Positions 22,591 to 63,639 are shown, counted from the first letter of the stretch. The stretch: DNA of 64,000 bases from Cricetomys ansorgei (GCA_026225945.1 JAMJFZ010001264.1:2322501-2386500), one strand, 5' to 3'. Notes: generated by a model from the letters alone, not told the origin. Numbers and translations: made by a program.

Positions 22591-23738
22591 TTATGGTTGT
22601 GCTTTACCTGCCTGTCCCATTATTTTTGCTGCTCATCATTTGCTGTTCAATCATTAGCACAGCTGTAGTACATGGTAGAAAGCAAATGCCTTAAGTGAGA
22701 CTTCAATCAAATAGTACAGGATTTTAGAGACAGGTGAGAGAACTTCTTGTTGGCTGAGTCACAAAGCCTTCATAGAAAAAAAATATATAATTTTTCCTGG
22801 TTTTGAAAAATAAATATAACTTGGAATTATAGTCAGAGAGAATCAAGCCAGCAAAGATATCAAGGCCAGGAGTAGCAAACCACATCTTAGAAGCAAAGCA
22901 AAGATGATAAAATCCCAAAGACTGGACGTGTGCGTGACAGAAATGGGGAAGAGAGGACAGCATTTAGGTTGGCAGCAAAAAGTGACTACCTGTTGGTACA
23001 AGAGATGGCAAAGGGATGGGAAAGACAGAGTCTGGGGCAGATGCTCTGGTCCTTAAAGAGGATGGGAAGGAGAAGCTGGTTTACAGAGCTGAGAAATAAG
23101 TGTGGCGAGGAAAAGGGAGCCATGGGTGAAGATGAATATTTTATTCAATTTTACAGAGAAAGGCAAAGAATAGAAAGACAGGGGTGTGAACCTCTGTTAA
23201 GAGGAAGCATGAGGCTAATTCTTAGGTGGCATAAGACAGTGATCACCATCATGATTCCTAGGGAGCATGGATCTTAGTTCAGCAGTGCGTGGTCAGCATG
23301 TGGACAAGACATTCAGTGTCCTTGTATCTCGTATGCCTGATAAATGCCCTGGATGATTGCTGTGAGCCTTAACTGGGCTCGTCGATATTTTGAAGTAGCT
23401 GCAGCAGCATTGGTATCGTACCAGCCAGGGAATAAATGTTAACTGGCTGGGATGTTGAAAATAGAGGATATATGTTATACACATATGCCTGCACATATAC
23501 CTAATGTATATTAAATATCTACAGAAATTCATAGACTGGATGTGGTCTATGTGGAAATTCAGAAAAGTCAAGCACTGAGTAACTTAGGTTTCTATTGTGT
23601 AATCAGAAAGATTTCTTCATTGGGATAAAGAAAAATATAAATGAGAGCCTGAGGGTTTTTGAAGCTCATTGAGTCCAACTTCTCCTCCATCCTTCCTCCC
23701 CTGCTGTCCATTCTATACTACGGAAAAGGAAACAGAAG
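22591..23738. other. Unassigned intergenic DNA
   Basis: No gene or clear repeat. A 115-codon frame at 22930-23277 has no recognisable domain. Confidence 0.4.
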
Positions 23739-23739
23739 C

Positions 23740-23855
23740 TTGAACCAACATGGTGGCACATTCCTGTACCCCAGCACTTGGGAGCTTGGGCCAAGAAGAT
23801 GATTGGAGACCAGAATGATTCCATAGTGAAGCCTATCTAAAAAAAATTAAAAAGG
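23740..23855 (+). repeat. B1-related SINE, diverged
   Basis: ATGGTGGCACATTCCTGTAC, CCCAGCACTTGGGAGCTTGG and an A-rich end. Confidence 0.65.
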
Positions 23856-24349
23856 ACAATGAGGGAAAGTGGCTTTAGATTACAATGGTTCACAACAGGG
23901 TAGAACAACAACCCAGTTATGTTCATTTCCTCACTATGGGGGGGAATCTAACCTAGATCCTTCCACGTGCTGTGTCTGCAGCCCCAGAACCAGGCATCTT
24001 GATTTCCAACCTGGTGTACGGCAACCTTCTCAGGAAAATGCCGTAAAGAGGACCTGGTCATAAGATCCAAATCTGAAGTGACTTAAGGCGGTGATAAAGG
24101 CGATGAGGGAGACCTCTGACACTAAGGGTACGTGCTGCTAGAACACAGCTACCCCACACAGGCGCCGGTCTCTCAATCCCAGTTCTCCAACTATTTAATT
24201 TCTGTTCTGGAATCAGTTTAAAAGACCATGTTGCTAGAAGCAACCCACAGAGAATTTGATTCTGAAACATAATATTGTATAATCAGAATGGTCTCCAAAA
24301 TGTATATTCGAGGATAATGAAAAAATCTGCACTTCAAAGAGAAATGTAG

Positions 24350-24412
24350 AAGTAAAAAAAAAAAAAAAAAAAAAGCAACCACACTAAGAAAGAAAAAAGA
24401 AAAAAAAACCCT
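24350..24412 (+). repeat. A-rich low-complexity tract
   Basis: A near-pure A run of about 20 bp, then GAAAGAAAAAAGAAAAAAAA. Confidence 0.9.
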
Positions 24413-25875
24413 TCTGTGGAAGATAAAAATACAGCAAAAATACAGTCTAACCTTTTAATTTTCCACTTTGGAACTTTATCAGATGATATAATTTTGGCGT
24501 GTCTTATTATATAGTAAATAGTCTCTCTTGTATACGGGAAGCCAGACGAGGTTTCCACGTGGGCTGGCTGTCCTTGCTCTCAGATATTAAACAAAAACTG
24601 GTTACCCAGTCGGTTAGGTTGTATTTCTGAATAAACAACTTGCTGGTTAAATATAGGTCTCGGAACAGCCGCAGATCACCGCTGGTTTGCTATTGTTTGG
24701 TTCTCCACAAAGGAGTGATTATTTGGGAGAGGAGAAATGGAAGGAGTAAAGGAAGCCTGGTTTTTGGAATAATATAAAAAGACTTAATTTGCACTTTTCA
24801 GGGGGGAAAATATCAAATAGAAATAAAATGGGTGCTCTGAGTTGGGGGACCTGAAGAGACCCCAATATTGATGAAAGAAACAAATATTTTGCGGGAATGT
24901 GGTACTATTAGCAAAACTTCAGTTGAACATTTGAAAAAAAAAAACAGTCAGAGGGAATAGTATCTAAAACAGAATTTTTCTCTCCTTGCTACTAAAACTT
25001 GAGATTTTGGTTGCTCTTGGTTTGTCAGTCCTGTGCAGACTTCTGCTCTGTAAGTTGAATAGCATTCTCCCCTCTGAATCTGGGAAGTGAAAGCAGTAGA
25101 AACTGGAGCCTCTGGGCTTCATCTCCCATATTCTTACAAGGGTGTAGCACGGCTCCGGCTCCCACTGAACCACTCATTACATCCCTTCTGGTACACTATG
25201 AAACAGAGTGTCTGTCCTAAGCCTCAAACAATCACATCTCTTAGATAAGCATTGGTTATAGGGTTTTTGGTCTAAACCATGAAATTCGATGCCTGAGTTT
25301 ACCCACCAATAAATGTAAAAGGTCTGTGTGATTTTGCCTTGTGCATGTCTATGGGGACCGTCAGGGGGAAACAATGTTTGTATCTTTTAAATTGTTTAAG
25401 CAGTTGGTATCTGGGTGCATTGTTACATGCCAACTTTGTCCCTCTTTAGAAACCAAAGCCACTGGATGTACTCTGTTGTAGCTAAGGCTGGTGCTCCCAA
25501 GTCTTGAAGAATGTCTATAAAATAACTTTTCTGTGGGCTATATGTTGTAGCTAGTATTTTACATGAAAAAATAAAGATTTTGAAGACATTATTTTAACTA
25601 TTTTCAAGATAGCCAACACCCACGTATTTATGCCCCTATTGCTTGAGACCACAGTGAAAAGCCAGAAAGAGGGAAGTCTCTGCAGCCAGGCAATAGTACT
25701 TGCATCTAAAAATCTGTTCCACAAAACCAGAGCACTTCATAAATCATTAAAATCAACATGTTCAGACGCTTGCAACAATTGAAGGGAAATTAACAAAAAG
25801 TCTCTAAAATTAGGTAAGAAAAACAAGCTTTGTTCATTTTAACTTGCCTGTTCTTGACCTCTGCTGCCCTGCTCA
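24413..25875. other. Repeat-poor intergenic block, possible regulatory element
   Basis: No repeat or gene recognised. Contains CpGs in an AT-rich setting (24490-24720) and a run of clustered short motifs; see finding. Confidence 0.35.
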
Positions 25876-25879
25876 GCCT

Positions 25880-26022
25880 TATAAGCCAGACAAGGAAGCA
25901 CATGCCTCTAATCCCAGCAGTCACGAAGTAGAGGCAGGAGGATCAGAAGATTAAGGTCATCCTTGGCTATATAGCAGGCTCAAGGCAAGCATGGATTATA
26001 CCAGATCCTGCATCAAAAAAGA
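25880..26022 (+). repeat. B1/proto-B1 SINE
   Basis: AGCACATGCCTCTAATCCCA, GTAGAGGCAGGAGGATCAGA and CATCCTTGGCTATATAGCA. Confidence 0.85.
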
Positions 26023-26039
26023 AGTGTGTATGTTGTGGG

Positions 26040-26284
26040 GTATTGTTGAAGAAATGACTCAGTTGGAAAAGCGCTTGCCATGAAAGAATGAGGACTTGAA
26101 TTCAGATCTCCACCATCCATAGCAAAGCTGGGAGCTGCATCATGCACCTATAATCGAAGGATCCTGACACTTGCTGGCTAGTCAGTCTAGCCAATTGACT
26201 AGCTCTAGAATCAGGGAGAGCCTGTCTCAAAAAACAAGGTGGAGAACAATCAGAGAAGACGCTCAATGTGGACCTCTGGCCTCA

Positions 26285-26326
<42 letters not shown>

Positions 26327-26345
26327 ACACATATACACACACTAC
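26040..26345 (+). repeat. B4 SINE with (CA)n tail
   Basis: GACTCAGTTGGAAAAGCGCT, GGACTTGAATTCAGATCTCC, GAGCCTGTCTCAAAAAACAA, TGGACCTCTGGCCTCAACAT, then CA units 26289-26342. Confidence 0.86.
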
Positions 26346-26349
26346 TAAT

Positions 26350-26428
26350 CTTGGGTTGAGAATGTTGCTCAGAGGTAGACCATTTGCTTAGCATGCAGAA
26401 AGCCCTAAGTCTGCCCCCAAACCATTAA
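26350..26428 (+). repeat. ID SINE
   Basis: AATGTTGCTCAGAGGTAGAC and TTGCTTAGCATGCAGAAAG, with the tRNA-Ala-like layout. Confidence 0.78.
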
Positions 26429-26939
26429 AATAGAATATTCAAACTAACAGTCTCAAAACCATATCTGTGAAATAGAGCTACCCATTAGCCCCTAGAGACA
26501 GCAGAAGGTTTGGAAAAATTTTTTGAAAGGTACCAGCTATAATCCTCACTATCTTTCCTCCCCATCCAGCAGGTATATGGAAACTCTAGATTCTCAAGAG
26601 TTGTTTTTATTTGACCTGACTCAATTTCACTCAGTAGGAAACTGTGTCTTTAGGATGTTCATAAAAAAACAAGCAATGGCAATGATGTAACATTGTAGTG
26701 GCCTATGGCAGCCATACACCTTGAAACACAAAATGCTTAATACTTAAGTCAAAATACTTAAAAGTAAAAAAAAAAAAAAACAAACTAGATAATGATGTAT
26801 CTATAATGGACTTTGAAAGATTACCTAATACTTTCTTTAAGTATTTAAAAGCCTCAAAACTAAGACCAAAGTATGCCTAGAAATGCATGGAAAGATATTT
26901 TCACAGCTAACAATAAGATACTGTGGACACGTGGACAAG

Positions 26940-27525
26940 CAAGAATTGGATAGAAAAGGAGGAGTTATGATCAGCTGGCTAGAGCATTCAGAGTGTACCC
27001 CAACATTCACATAGAATCCATCAGCAGAAAGTAAAAAAAAAAAAAAATTTGGTTCAAAATATCTAAAGAAATTTCTCTCAAGTCAACAGTTGGCCTTACC
27101 AAGTTAACCTGACAGAATTTAGTGCCCACACCTGTAAAGAATGAAGGCGATCAAATTTGTTAAGAAAAGTAACAATGAGGGAAAAGGAAATGTGATTTTT
27201 CAGAGTCATCATGCTGCATTATTTTAATTTCCAGTATTTTAAAATGACTTACACACAACAAAATAAATAAATAAGTAAGTCCATGTGAGAGAAAAAAAAA
27301 GATAGTTGATAAAAATAGTCCCTGAGGAAGCCCAGATGTCAGACTTAGTAGTAAAAGACTTTAAAACAGATACCATAATTTTTTCTGAAAAATAAAGAAA
27401 TCTCAGTCCAAATAGTTAAAGGCAAGTCTGAGAACAATATCTCATCAAATAAAACATATAAAAAAAGAAACTATTTTTAAAAGAACTAAATAAAGCTTTC
27501 AGAGATGAAAAGTATTACCAATACA
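26940..27525 (+). repeat. Ancient L1M fragment (5' part, sense)
   Basis: AAGCCCAGATGTCAGACTTA, AAAGACTTTAAAACAGATAC and AGAACAATATCTCATCAAAT resemble the ORF1-region sequence of old mammalian L1. No intact frame. Confidence 0.55.
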
Positions 27526-27534
27526 CAAAATCAA

Positions 27535-27645
27535 AGTTGCTTAGAGGAGAAAACTCACTTGGTAAAGTGTTTGCAACATCACCAGGACTTGAATTCAATG
27601 CCCAGAACACGTATGGAGAGAAACAGGCATATAGCTAGAGCCTAA
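27535..27645 (+). repeat. B4-type SINE fragment
   Basis: AAAACTCACTTGGTAAAGTG and GGACTTGAATTCAATGCCCA, truncated. Confidence 0.6.
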
Positions 27646-27819
27646 GACACTATTACCACACATCTTGCTTGCAAAATACAGAGAAATTAATGTGGAAACT
27701 CCCTCCCTGGTGGCTAGACTTCATAGTGCCAGGAAGTGCTATGCAAGCAGCTAGAGAGAAAAGACATCAGTGGTCTTCCTCAGCACCGGACCCTGTTGAC
27801 TAGGATACTGACCTTAGGT

Positions 27820-29250
27820 CAGATATATACAGCGATGCAATTGTAGCACTGTTACGGAGTAACCAACCACTTTCTGTTGTGGGGCCTGCTCCGCAGGAAG
27901 GAATTCATGCCCAGTACTGTAAATCTGGCCAAAAAAAATTATGGTTGGAGAGATTATAGGCCGTAGGTGTGGGAAGTCTACTATTATTGTTTTGATAAAT
28001 GGTCATGATATCAAATAGGCATCTAAATGTTCAGTTTTATATCAGTAGACCTGGGCTACTCTCAAACTTGGTCTGAGGAGGCTTTGTTTGTTTGTTTGTT
28101 GTAGTTGGAAACAATCAATTCAGAGATTTATAATCTCTGAACATGCTAAGAATAGGGAGATGGAAGATACCAAGAAAACAAGCCCCTAAAAAATCAACAT
28201 TATCAACACACGTGTGAACTCATAAGAAACTGAGGCAGCAAGCCCAGAGCCTGCACGGGTTTGCACCAGTTGGGATCCTAGAACTGAAAGAAGTGGGCAC
28301 ATGCTCCCATGCCTAACCCGCAAGCAATCTCCAGCTGATAACCACTTGCAGATGAAAATTTAGTTTCCTCCAAGAGAGCCTCCCTGGAGAAACAAACACT
28401 CTTAAGGGCAGGCTGCTCACCTGGCAATACATGGCCAAGCCAATGGCATCCTTGAAGGTTACCTGTCTCATAATGTCATGTCAGGGCTCTTCCTTTTTTA
28501 TTTTACTTTATCTCATTATTTTTATTTTATTTAAATTCTTTTCTTTTCTCTTTTTACCCTGCAGGTCCTTTGTATACATATTATTTACGGCTTCCAGTTT
28601 AGTATATACTAAGTATATACTATATTTAGTATATACTCAGGGATTCCTGAGTATCTGAATGAGTGGGTCTCTGTTTCTTGTGCCTTCTCTTGGGCTATTT
28701 TCCTTCTGTTTGTTGTGTCCAACTCTGATGTATTCATTTTTGTTTTGTCTTATTGTATTTTATTTTATTATATTTTTATAAAAACAAGCTGCTAAAACTA
28801 AATGATTGCGAGGTACTCAGCACTCTCAGTGAGACATCTATATCATGCCTGAATTAAAGGTTCGAGGAACATTGCAGAAGAAGAGGTGGGAAGAAGGTTA
28901 GATCTGAAGAATGGATAGAAACACTGAAATGTCATGAACCCCCCTGTGGTTATTTACACAAGACCAAGGTAGTCAAAACTCCAACATGGATGCGCCAAGA
29001 CAAGGTCCAATTCCTATTGGAGAAACTGTTAATCACTGATGGCTGCAGGTGGAAGGAGAGTCATTTTTCTTTGCATATGGCCACTGGTAAGTTGCTCCAG
29101 CGGATGGCCTCACATCTATGTGCATATGGACAGAACTAACTGTCCCCAGTTGGATTATTAGGGGGGTGGGTGGTAAAAATATCATAAAGTTGAGATGGGA
29201 CCATCTTGAGGGGGGAACCCATGGGGAGTTGGAGGAAGAAAATAGGGATG
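27820..29250 (+). repeat. Lx-type LINE-1 3'UTR fragment
   Basis: GAATTCATGCCCAGTACTGT, CAAGCCCAGAGCCTGCACGG, GTGCCTTCTCTTGGGCTATT and AGTCATTTTTCTTTGCATAT follow the long 3'UTR of rodent Lx L1s. It has internally repeated tail-like segments (28480-28790). Confidence 0.75.
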
Positions 29251-29254
29251 GAAT

Positions 29255-29392
29255 GTTGCTGCCCACATTCAGGGTGGGTCTTCTCCTTTTGGTTAAACCT
29301 TTCTGAAAATGTCCTCTCTGGTAAAGGTGTGTCTCCTAAGTGATTCCAAAATCCAATCATGTTGACAGTGAAGATTAACCACCACAAAGTTT
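29255..29392 (+). repeat. Rodent interspersed repeat fragment
   Basis: GGGTGGGTCTTCTCCTTTTG and CCAATCATGTTGACAGTGAA with AAGATTAACCACCACAAAG: a known rodent repeat end, family not named. Confidence 0.6.
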
Positions 29393-29727
29393 ATACATTT
29401 AACACCTTTTAAGCCCAAGAGCTGACATGGAGAGAGCACATTTCCTTGGAAAGGGTGAGGACTGAGACACCACCTAGCCTAGAATGCAGGGATGAGGCAG
29501 AGAGCTGAAAAAGGAGAATGGTTGGAAAATGTATGAGATGTGGAGGAAAGTCCAAACCCTCCTTGATAACCCAAGCAGTCCACATCTCCAATTCTATCTG
29601 TTCCTCCAGATGAAAACCAAGGTTTTGTCTAGAAAAATGTCAACACATATCACAACCCGAGAGAATGAAGCAGAGAACAGCGAGGAAGAGAGCACTACAA
29701 GAATTCAAATTGGGAACTAGGAATATG

Positions 29728-29792
29728 ATTCAGAAGGAAATGGTGTTTGCCACACAAGCCCAATAATCTGAGTTCAAGCCCAGAACCCACAT
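29728..29792 (+). repeat. B3 SINE, left half (split)
   Basis: AACTAGGAATATGATTCAGA and GAGTTCAAGCCCAGAACCCA. It continues at 30194 after an insertion. Confidence 0.75.
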
Positions 29793-30193
29793 GTCCTAGA
29801 TAGGGTTTCTATTGCTGTGATGAAAAAACTTGACCAAAAAGCAAGTTGGGGAGGAAAGGGTTTATTTGACTTACCCTAACTTAACACTGTTCATCATCAA
29901 AAGAAGTCAGGACAGTAAGTCAAAGCGGGCAGGGACCTGGGAGCAGGAGCTAATGCAGAGGCCACGAAGGGGTGCTGCTTACCGGCTTGCTCAGCCTGCT
30001 TTCTTATAGAATCTAGCACCACCAGCCTAGGGGTGGCCCCGCCCACAGTGGGCTGGGCCCTCCCCTACAATCGCTAGTGAAGAAAATCAGGCTTGTGCAC
30101 AGCTGGATCTTATGGAGGCATTTTCTTAATCGAGGTTCTCTCCTCTCAGGTGGGTTTTGCTTGTGCCAAGTTAATATAAAACCATACAGCAAA
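29793..30193 (+). repeat. 401-bp rodent repeat inserted in the B3
   Basis: GGGTTTCTATTGCTGTGATG, AAGCAAGTTGGGGAGGAAAG, GCCTGCTTTCTTATAGAATC and GTGCCAAGTTAATATAAAAC are phrases of a common rodent repeat. The short direct repeat CCACAT flanks it (29787-29792 and 30194-30199). Confidence 0.75.
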
Positions 30194-30276
30194 CCACATA
30201 AAAGTGAAAGAACCAACTCTACAAAGTTGTCCTCTGACCTCCGCATGACTGCCATGGCACATTTGTGTATACACAC

Positions 30277-30319
<43 letters not shown>

Positions 30320-30320
30320 T
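30194..30320 (+). repeat. B3 SINE, right half, with (AAT)n tail
   Basis: CTACAAAGTTGTCCTCTGAC and CATGACTGCCATGGCACATT, then about 13 AAT/ATA units (30278-30316). Confidence 0.82.
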
Positions 30321-31234
30321 GAAAATGATAATAATGTTATTTTTTTAAAAAAAACTAAAATAGTTATTTCTGGAGAACAGAACTGTGGGAAAGTTAAGCT
30401 TGGGTGAGGTAAGGGATTGGAATTTCTTATATCATCATTTAATTTTCTAGATGCAAGAAAAATGATACAGTCAATTAAATGACAAGTCATGTTTTAGTTT
30501 TAATGAATTCACTACAACTTTTTTGTGGGGCATGCTGGCTGTGCTGTCTCAGCGCTGCACCACTGAGCTATACCATCAGCCTGCACCCTCTTTTGAAAAC
30601 GGCTTTGCTAAAGTGAAATCTAGAAAAGACATATTAAAAAAGAAATCTCACTGATTTGAATTATCCTTGCTATTGCTATCTCTCTGTCATAAGCTCTATC
30701 CTTCATCTTCCCCTACGGTCCATGCCATTTAAACCACACTTAGAGTTGAATTATTCTCGGTATACAGTTGGTGCCTAAATTCTGACCCCAGTTCAGATCT
30801 AACATCTAGTCTGAACTGTTATTAATTCGAAGTGCATTGTTGATGGAATCACTTCTTTAGAACCTCAGTAACCTGTCTGCAAGACGAAGCACTCAAACTA
30901 AGTATTTTGGTCTCCTGCAAGTGAGAGGAGAGATACAAAGCGTGCTCTGGGAAGATTCATGATGACATTCATTTCCACAAAGCCAGAGCCTCTGGTTCAA
31001 ATTCCAACCAAGGCTGAGAAGCTAATCCATCTGAGCATTTGTTATACTGCCCTCTGCTGCTCAGACATAACCCTTCCAACAAAAAGCCACAAAGAACCAT
31101 GGCCTGCCAAGACAAGGCCCAGGAGAACCAGCTGACTCACAGGAAATAGTCTATAATATAGTCAGAAGATGTGAAAAAAACAAGCCTGCCAAATACATTC
31201 TGCTTCAGGATTTTGAAAATTACTCTCATATTTT
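30321..31234. other. Unassigned intergenic DNA
   Basis: Weak ID-like remnant near 30525-30590 (minus; GCACCACTGAGCTATACCA). Nothing else recognised. Confidence 0.4.
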
Positions 31235-31362
31235 ATGTTTGTTTATGACAGGGTTTCTTGTATTTCAGACTCTATCCAGACACTATGTATTTGAGACTCT
31301 CCTGTCTCCATCTCTTAGGGGCTGCAATTATGGGTGTGTATTACCATACTGAGCTTGATACC
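31235..31362 (-). repeat. B1 SINE, diverged
   Basis: GACAGGGTTTCTTGTATTTC and GGGCTGCAATTATGGGTGTG, reverse of B1. Confidence 0.72.
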
Positions 31363-34300
31363 CTCATATTATTAATCTCAAGTTTTCTTTACACTAGTTC
31401 TCCTAACAGCCTGGCATATTAAAGGTAGACTAAGTAATGGGGACAAAGACAAAGTACCTATACTCAGATGTGTCCAGTCTTTTTGACACTGACACAATGT
31501 TGTCATCTACAAAGTTCATACTTAAGAACCAAATAAACAAGTTACAACCCCACCCATAGCTTTTGACTAAAGAATGCTAATTGAAAAAGTATGCTGATCC
31601 TTTAATTAGATCTCCATTTGAATATGCTTATCTTTGAGCTGGGAGTAAGCCAATATTAATATTAGTGAGGCAGCTTGTTTCTCAAGTTTCTTCTCTTCAA
31701 GAGTAGTCTCAGTTTCCCCCTGCAACCTGAAACACCAATCTAACTGAACTCTGGCTCATTTTGTAACTGAATCAATCCTCCTGTTCTCTCTACTCCACTT
31801 GTAAATGAAAGCTGTTCTCCTGCCCCAAACTGGAGTGCCGCTTGTAACTGAATGTTACTGTAACCAATTCCTAACTTGTACAGATTCCCACTGTGTTTTT
31901 TTACCCTCTAGCTTTAGAAAGATAGAAAAAAATATTCACAGCCCTTTTTGGCTGTCCTTATCTGTCTGAAGCCTGGAGAACTGGACTAGCATCTATTTGA
32001 GAGTACTGAACTAACATTTATCATCTTCTATCCTACTGTCACTGTCAACTGCCACTGCCTGTTTTATATCCTAAGCTGTTCCCAGAAGTCCAAGTGGCAT
32101 CCAATCATAAGGAAAGCTGCACAGGACAGACTTCTTGGCAAAATCCCACTACACACAAATTGTAAGCTGACAGGCTTTTTTCTTCCCATCTCCTGTATTC
32201 AAGTTATCAAGATTTCTGTTGCATTTCCCAATCACTCAATGAATGGGGTTGGGTAGGATTCTGAGTTCTCAGGTCCTCTCTTCTACTATGACATTCCAAG
32301 TTGTGCCAAATTCAGGCTGCTGAATGCACTACTTTCTGTATGCCTTTTATGAGCAGATAGACATGTGCTGAAAATACACTGAAGAAAAAGAAAAGAATGT
32401 TTCCCTTGAAACAATTAGATTTACCAATTCCTCCAAATGTTAACTATTCCCAGAATTGTTCTGCTGTTACACAACAAAAACACACATACACACACCTTCC
32501 TGATAAGAAGGAAATGTCACCTAGACCCAGGAACAATAACTGGCCTTCAGCTGATGTTGCATGACCTTGTCAAGATTCCCCTTATTTCATGGTAACCCAA
32601 GTTACCCAAGTGGCCCTGCCTGCAGCCATCTGGCAACATCATCGTCTGGCCTTCTCTCTTCTTGTGTCATGACTCTCCCCAGCTGAAATACTGAAGGCCA
32701 AAGCTTGCCAACTTGCCTTTTCCTCAAACTATTGATGGTAAAATTCACCAAAAACAGTTGTCATCCCCTTCCTTCTGAGCTTTTACATTTCCTCTTCAGC
32801 ACAAAGAACTTAAACCTTGCTAAACACAACTGTTTCCTTCTGCTTCTCTTTCAAACACTTTAGCTGATACTCAAAATTTTCAGAATGCTGTTTAGACCGT
32901 GCGGCAATATCTCAGAGCCAGAAGAACTGGATTTTAATCCCTACTCTTCCATATACTACTTATGATATTTTATGTTACTTGAACTCCATCTTTGACCAAT
33001 GAATTGTAAAGCATCTTGGAACAAAAATGCATAAGGTATAAGATGTTTTTCTTAATTGTGGCATAACTTCAAAGAATTAAAAAACAAGTCATAATTGTTT
33101 GGTTTTAGTTTTTTTTTCTGCAAATGTCTTCATAACCACTGGCCAAGTACATAAAATTTATAAAACCCAGCAAGTTCCCTGTGCTCTTGCTCAGTTGATA
33201 TTCCTTCCATAGGACTTTGCTATTCTACTTCTACCATGAATTCATTCTGCCAGTTCTTGATCATCATCTATTTGAAATGACGTCATGGTTACCAGGTCAA
33301 GATTCCTCCTCAGTTTTTGTCTTCTCAAATTAAGAATTCAGCCAAGAAATGAAGACAATTTAAACAGAAGTTCACTTGGCCAGGTAGTAACAGCACACCT
33401 CAGAGATGCAGACCGCATTTGCATCTCAGTGACTTCTCTGTTACCAACTTTTTAAAAGTTGTATGAATATTTAAGCAATAGGTGGCATACATTTACCTTC
33501 TTCTTAGAATCTAGTGATCTAACACCAATTTATTAAGTATCTATATTCCCAAAGTGATGAGTAGATGTTGATTTTGTCAACTTCATTACGCTAAGGAAGA
33601 CCTAGAAAGCTGGTAAAGCATTCTTACCCAGTGTCTCTCTAAAGATGCTTGGGAAGGTAAGGGAAGGGGGGATGGAAGACATTAGCGTTTAAATCTGAAT
33701 CAGTAAAGTAAAAATCAGCCTCAACTGTAGAGGAACCAGAGAGCCCACAAGGTAAAAGGCTGAGGAAGCACGCATTTGCTGTTTGAGGGGAAATAGCCAT
33801 TTGCTCTTCTTGAACCTCTTAGCCTCATCATGAATTTTTTGATGAAAACTGTTATGGAATAGGCTCTTGTGTTTTGATGATAGTGCTGGATATGTGATGG
33901 ACACTCAGCCCTCACTGGGTGACTCAGGCATCGCTTCTCAACATGCTTTTCCTAAAAAGTAGGACTGTAGAGGCATGAACAAGAATTCCTGCCAAGAAGA
34001 CAGCTACAAAAGCTGATTGGCTAATTAAAACCAATTGTGTGGAAGAGTTGAAATGCTGCAAGTCCAGAGCCTAACTGCACTTTATCTTGGGCTATCTTTA
34101 GCTCCCTAGATGGCTATTCCTTACCAGGCCTAACGTCCTGTGACTAATGCGGGGGGTGGGGGGAGGAGCTTTGGAATGTATTAACAAAATTCTAGCTTCC
34201 CATCAACCAAGAGGCTGAGTCATCAGACAGTATAGGGTTATAACTGAGATTTCTCAGATTTATTTTAACCTTCTGAATATTTGAAAAGTGCCTTGATTTA

Positions 34301-34394
34301 TAATTTTCTTTGTTGTTACTATAAAAAGTTCATTGGAACATGGAATTTGGGGTAATCTAAATCTGTGCTCCTGAGCTACGGCCACTCAGGGGAT
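31363..34394. other. Repeat-poor intergenic DNA
   Basis: About 3 kb downstream of Uap1 with no SINE. A MIR-like segment lies at about 32900-33010 (plus; AGAACTGGATTTTAATCCCT). No coding frame of note. Confidence 0.45.
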
Positions 34395-34492
34395 CCATGG
34401 CACCATGTACGTGGTACACACACATGTTCATACAGACAAAATACTCATACGGATAAAATAAAAAAAAATCTTTAAAAAAAAGTGAACAAGCA
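34395..34492 (+). repeat. B2 SINE 3' end
   Basis: GATCCATGGCACCATGTAC, CATGTTCATACAGACAAAAT and an AATAAAAAAAAATC tail. Confidence 0.72.
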
Positions 34493-34575
34493 GTCCATCT
34501 TATTGTAGCTTATTATTGGAAAATAAAGTGGCTTGGTCTCTAGATACAATTTCTATACATTCACATTTATCTAGA

Positions 34576-34576
<1 letters not shown>

Positions 34577-34630
<54 letters not shown>
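34577..34630 (+). repeat. (AT)n microsatellite
   Basis: About 25 AT units, 340 bp past the predicted Uap1 3' end. Confidence 0.95.
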
Positions 34631-34985
34631 TGTATAAATGCATCCAAAATGCTCAGTATTTTCAGAAAGTGCATGTTATAGTGATAAAGATGACTCTTTA
34701 TCAACAACCATGACTTATGACCACTTTGACATTTGCCTCTATTTTTCAATCTTCTAATTTAAAAAAAAAAAAAAAAAAAGCGGGCCAGTAAAATAAACTT
34801 ATTTAAGCATGTTTCTCAGTCTTGATACCTGGCACATTGGCTGGATGATTCCTTGCTGTAGATGGCTACTCCATGCATTTAGCAATGGATCTGCTTGATG
34901 GTTGTCATAATATTCTCCCAGTTTGGTGTTGTGCTTATAGAATTTTCTCAAGGTACAAATAACACTCCAGAGACAAGAAGATAAT

Positions 34986-34991
34986 TTTATT
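34986..34991 (-). terminator. Uap1: Uap1 polyadenylation signal AATAAA
   Basis: This is the only canonical AATAAA found in the first ~500 nt after the stop codon on the minus strand. A GT-rich stretch (TTGTCTCTGGAGTGTTATTTG-like, about 34945-34968) follows as expected for a downstream element. Longer 3'UTR forms may exist. Confidence 0.65.
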
Positions 34992-35443
34992 TTGTTGTCC
35001 AGTTATTTTCTTAAAAAAACTTTAATGCTTGATAAAATACAACAAAATTTTAGTACCATAGAAACCTTCTGACATGTACAATGACTTATTATCACTATGT
35101 ACAACTTCAAAAACAAATGCTTCCAGCTCCAAGTGAAGTCATGCTCGACACCCCAACTAGGTCAAGCTGAGCGAGTTTCCTGGATGGCCCATGTGGTCCT
35201 TGGCTTGGAAGAACTTATATAGTTAAAAAATATAAATAAGACCTTCAGTGAGTTGAGAATCATAAAGGCGTAATCTGAAGTCCAGTCACCTGGATCTGGG
35301 AAGGTTGTGTCGTTTATCAGATACCAGCAAGCAAAATGCAACTATAAGTGTCCAAACTTCAGCTTCCCGGAGAGGTACCCCAGGTTCACAGTTGGTCTAT
35401 CACGAAACAAAGGCTCCCTATGTGGCAGAGCTCACTTTAGGAT

Positions 35444-63596
<28,153 letters not shown>

Positions 63597-63639
63597 AGTG
63601 CACTGGTAGCAAGGCTTTGTAAAAACAGAGGTGTGAGAA

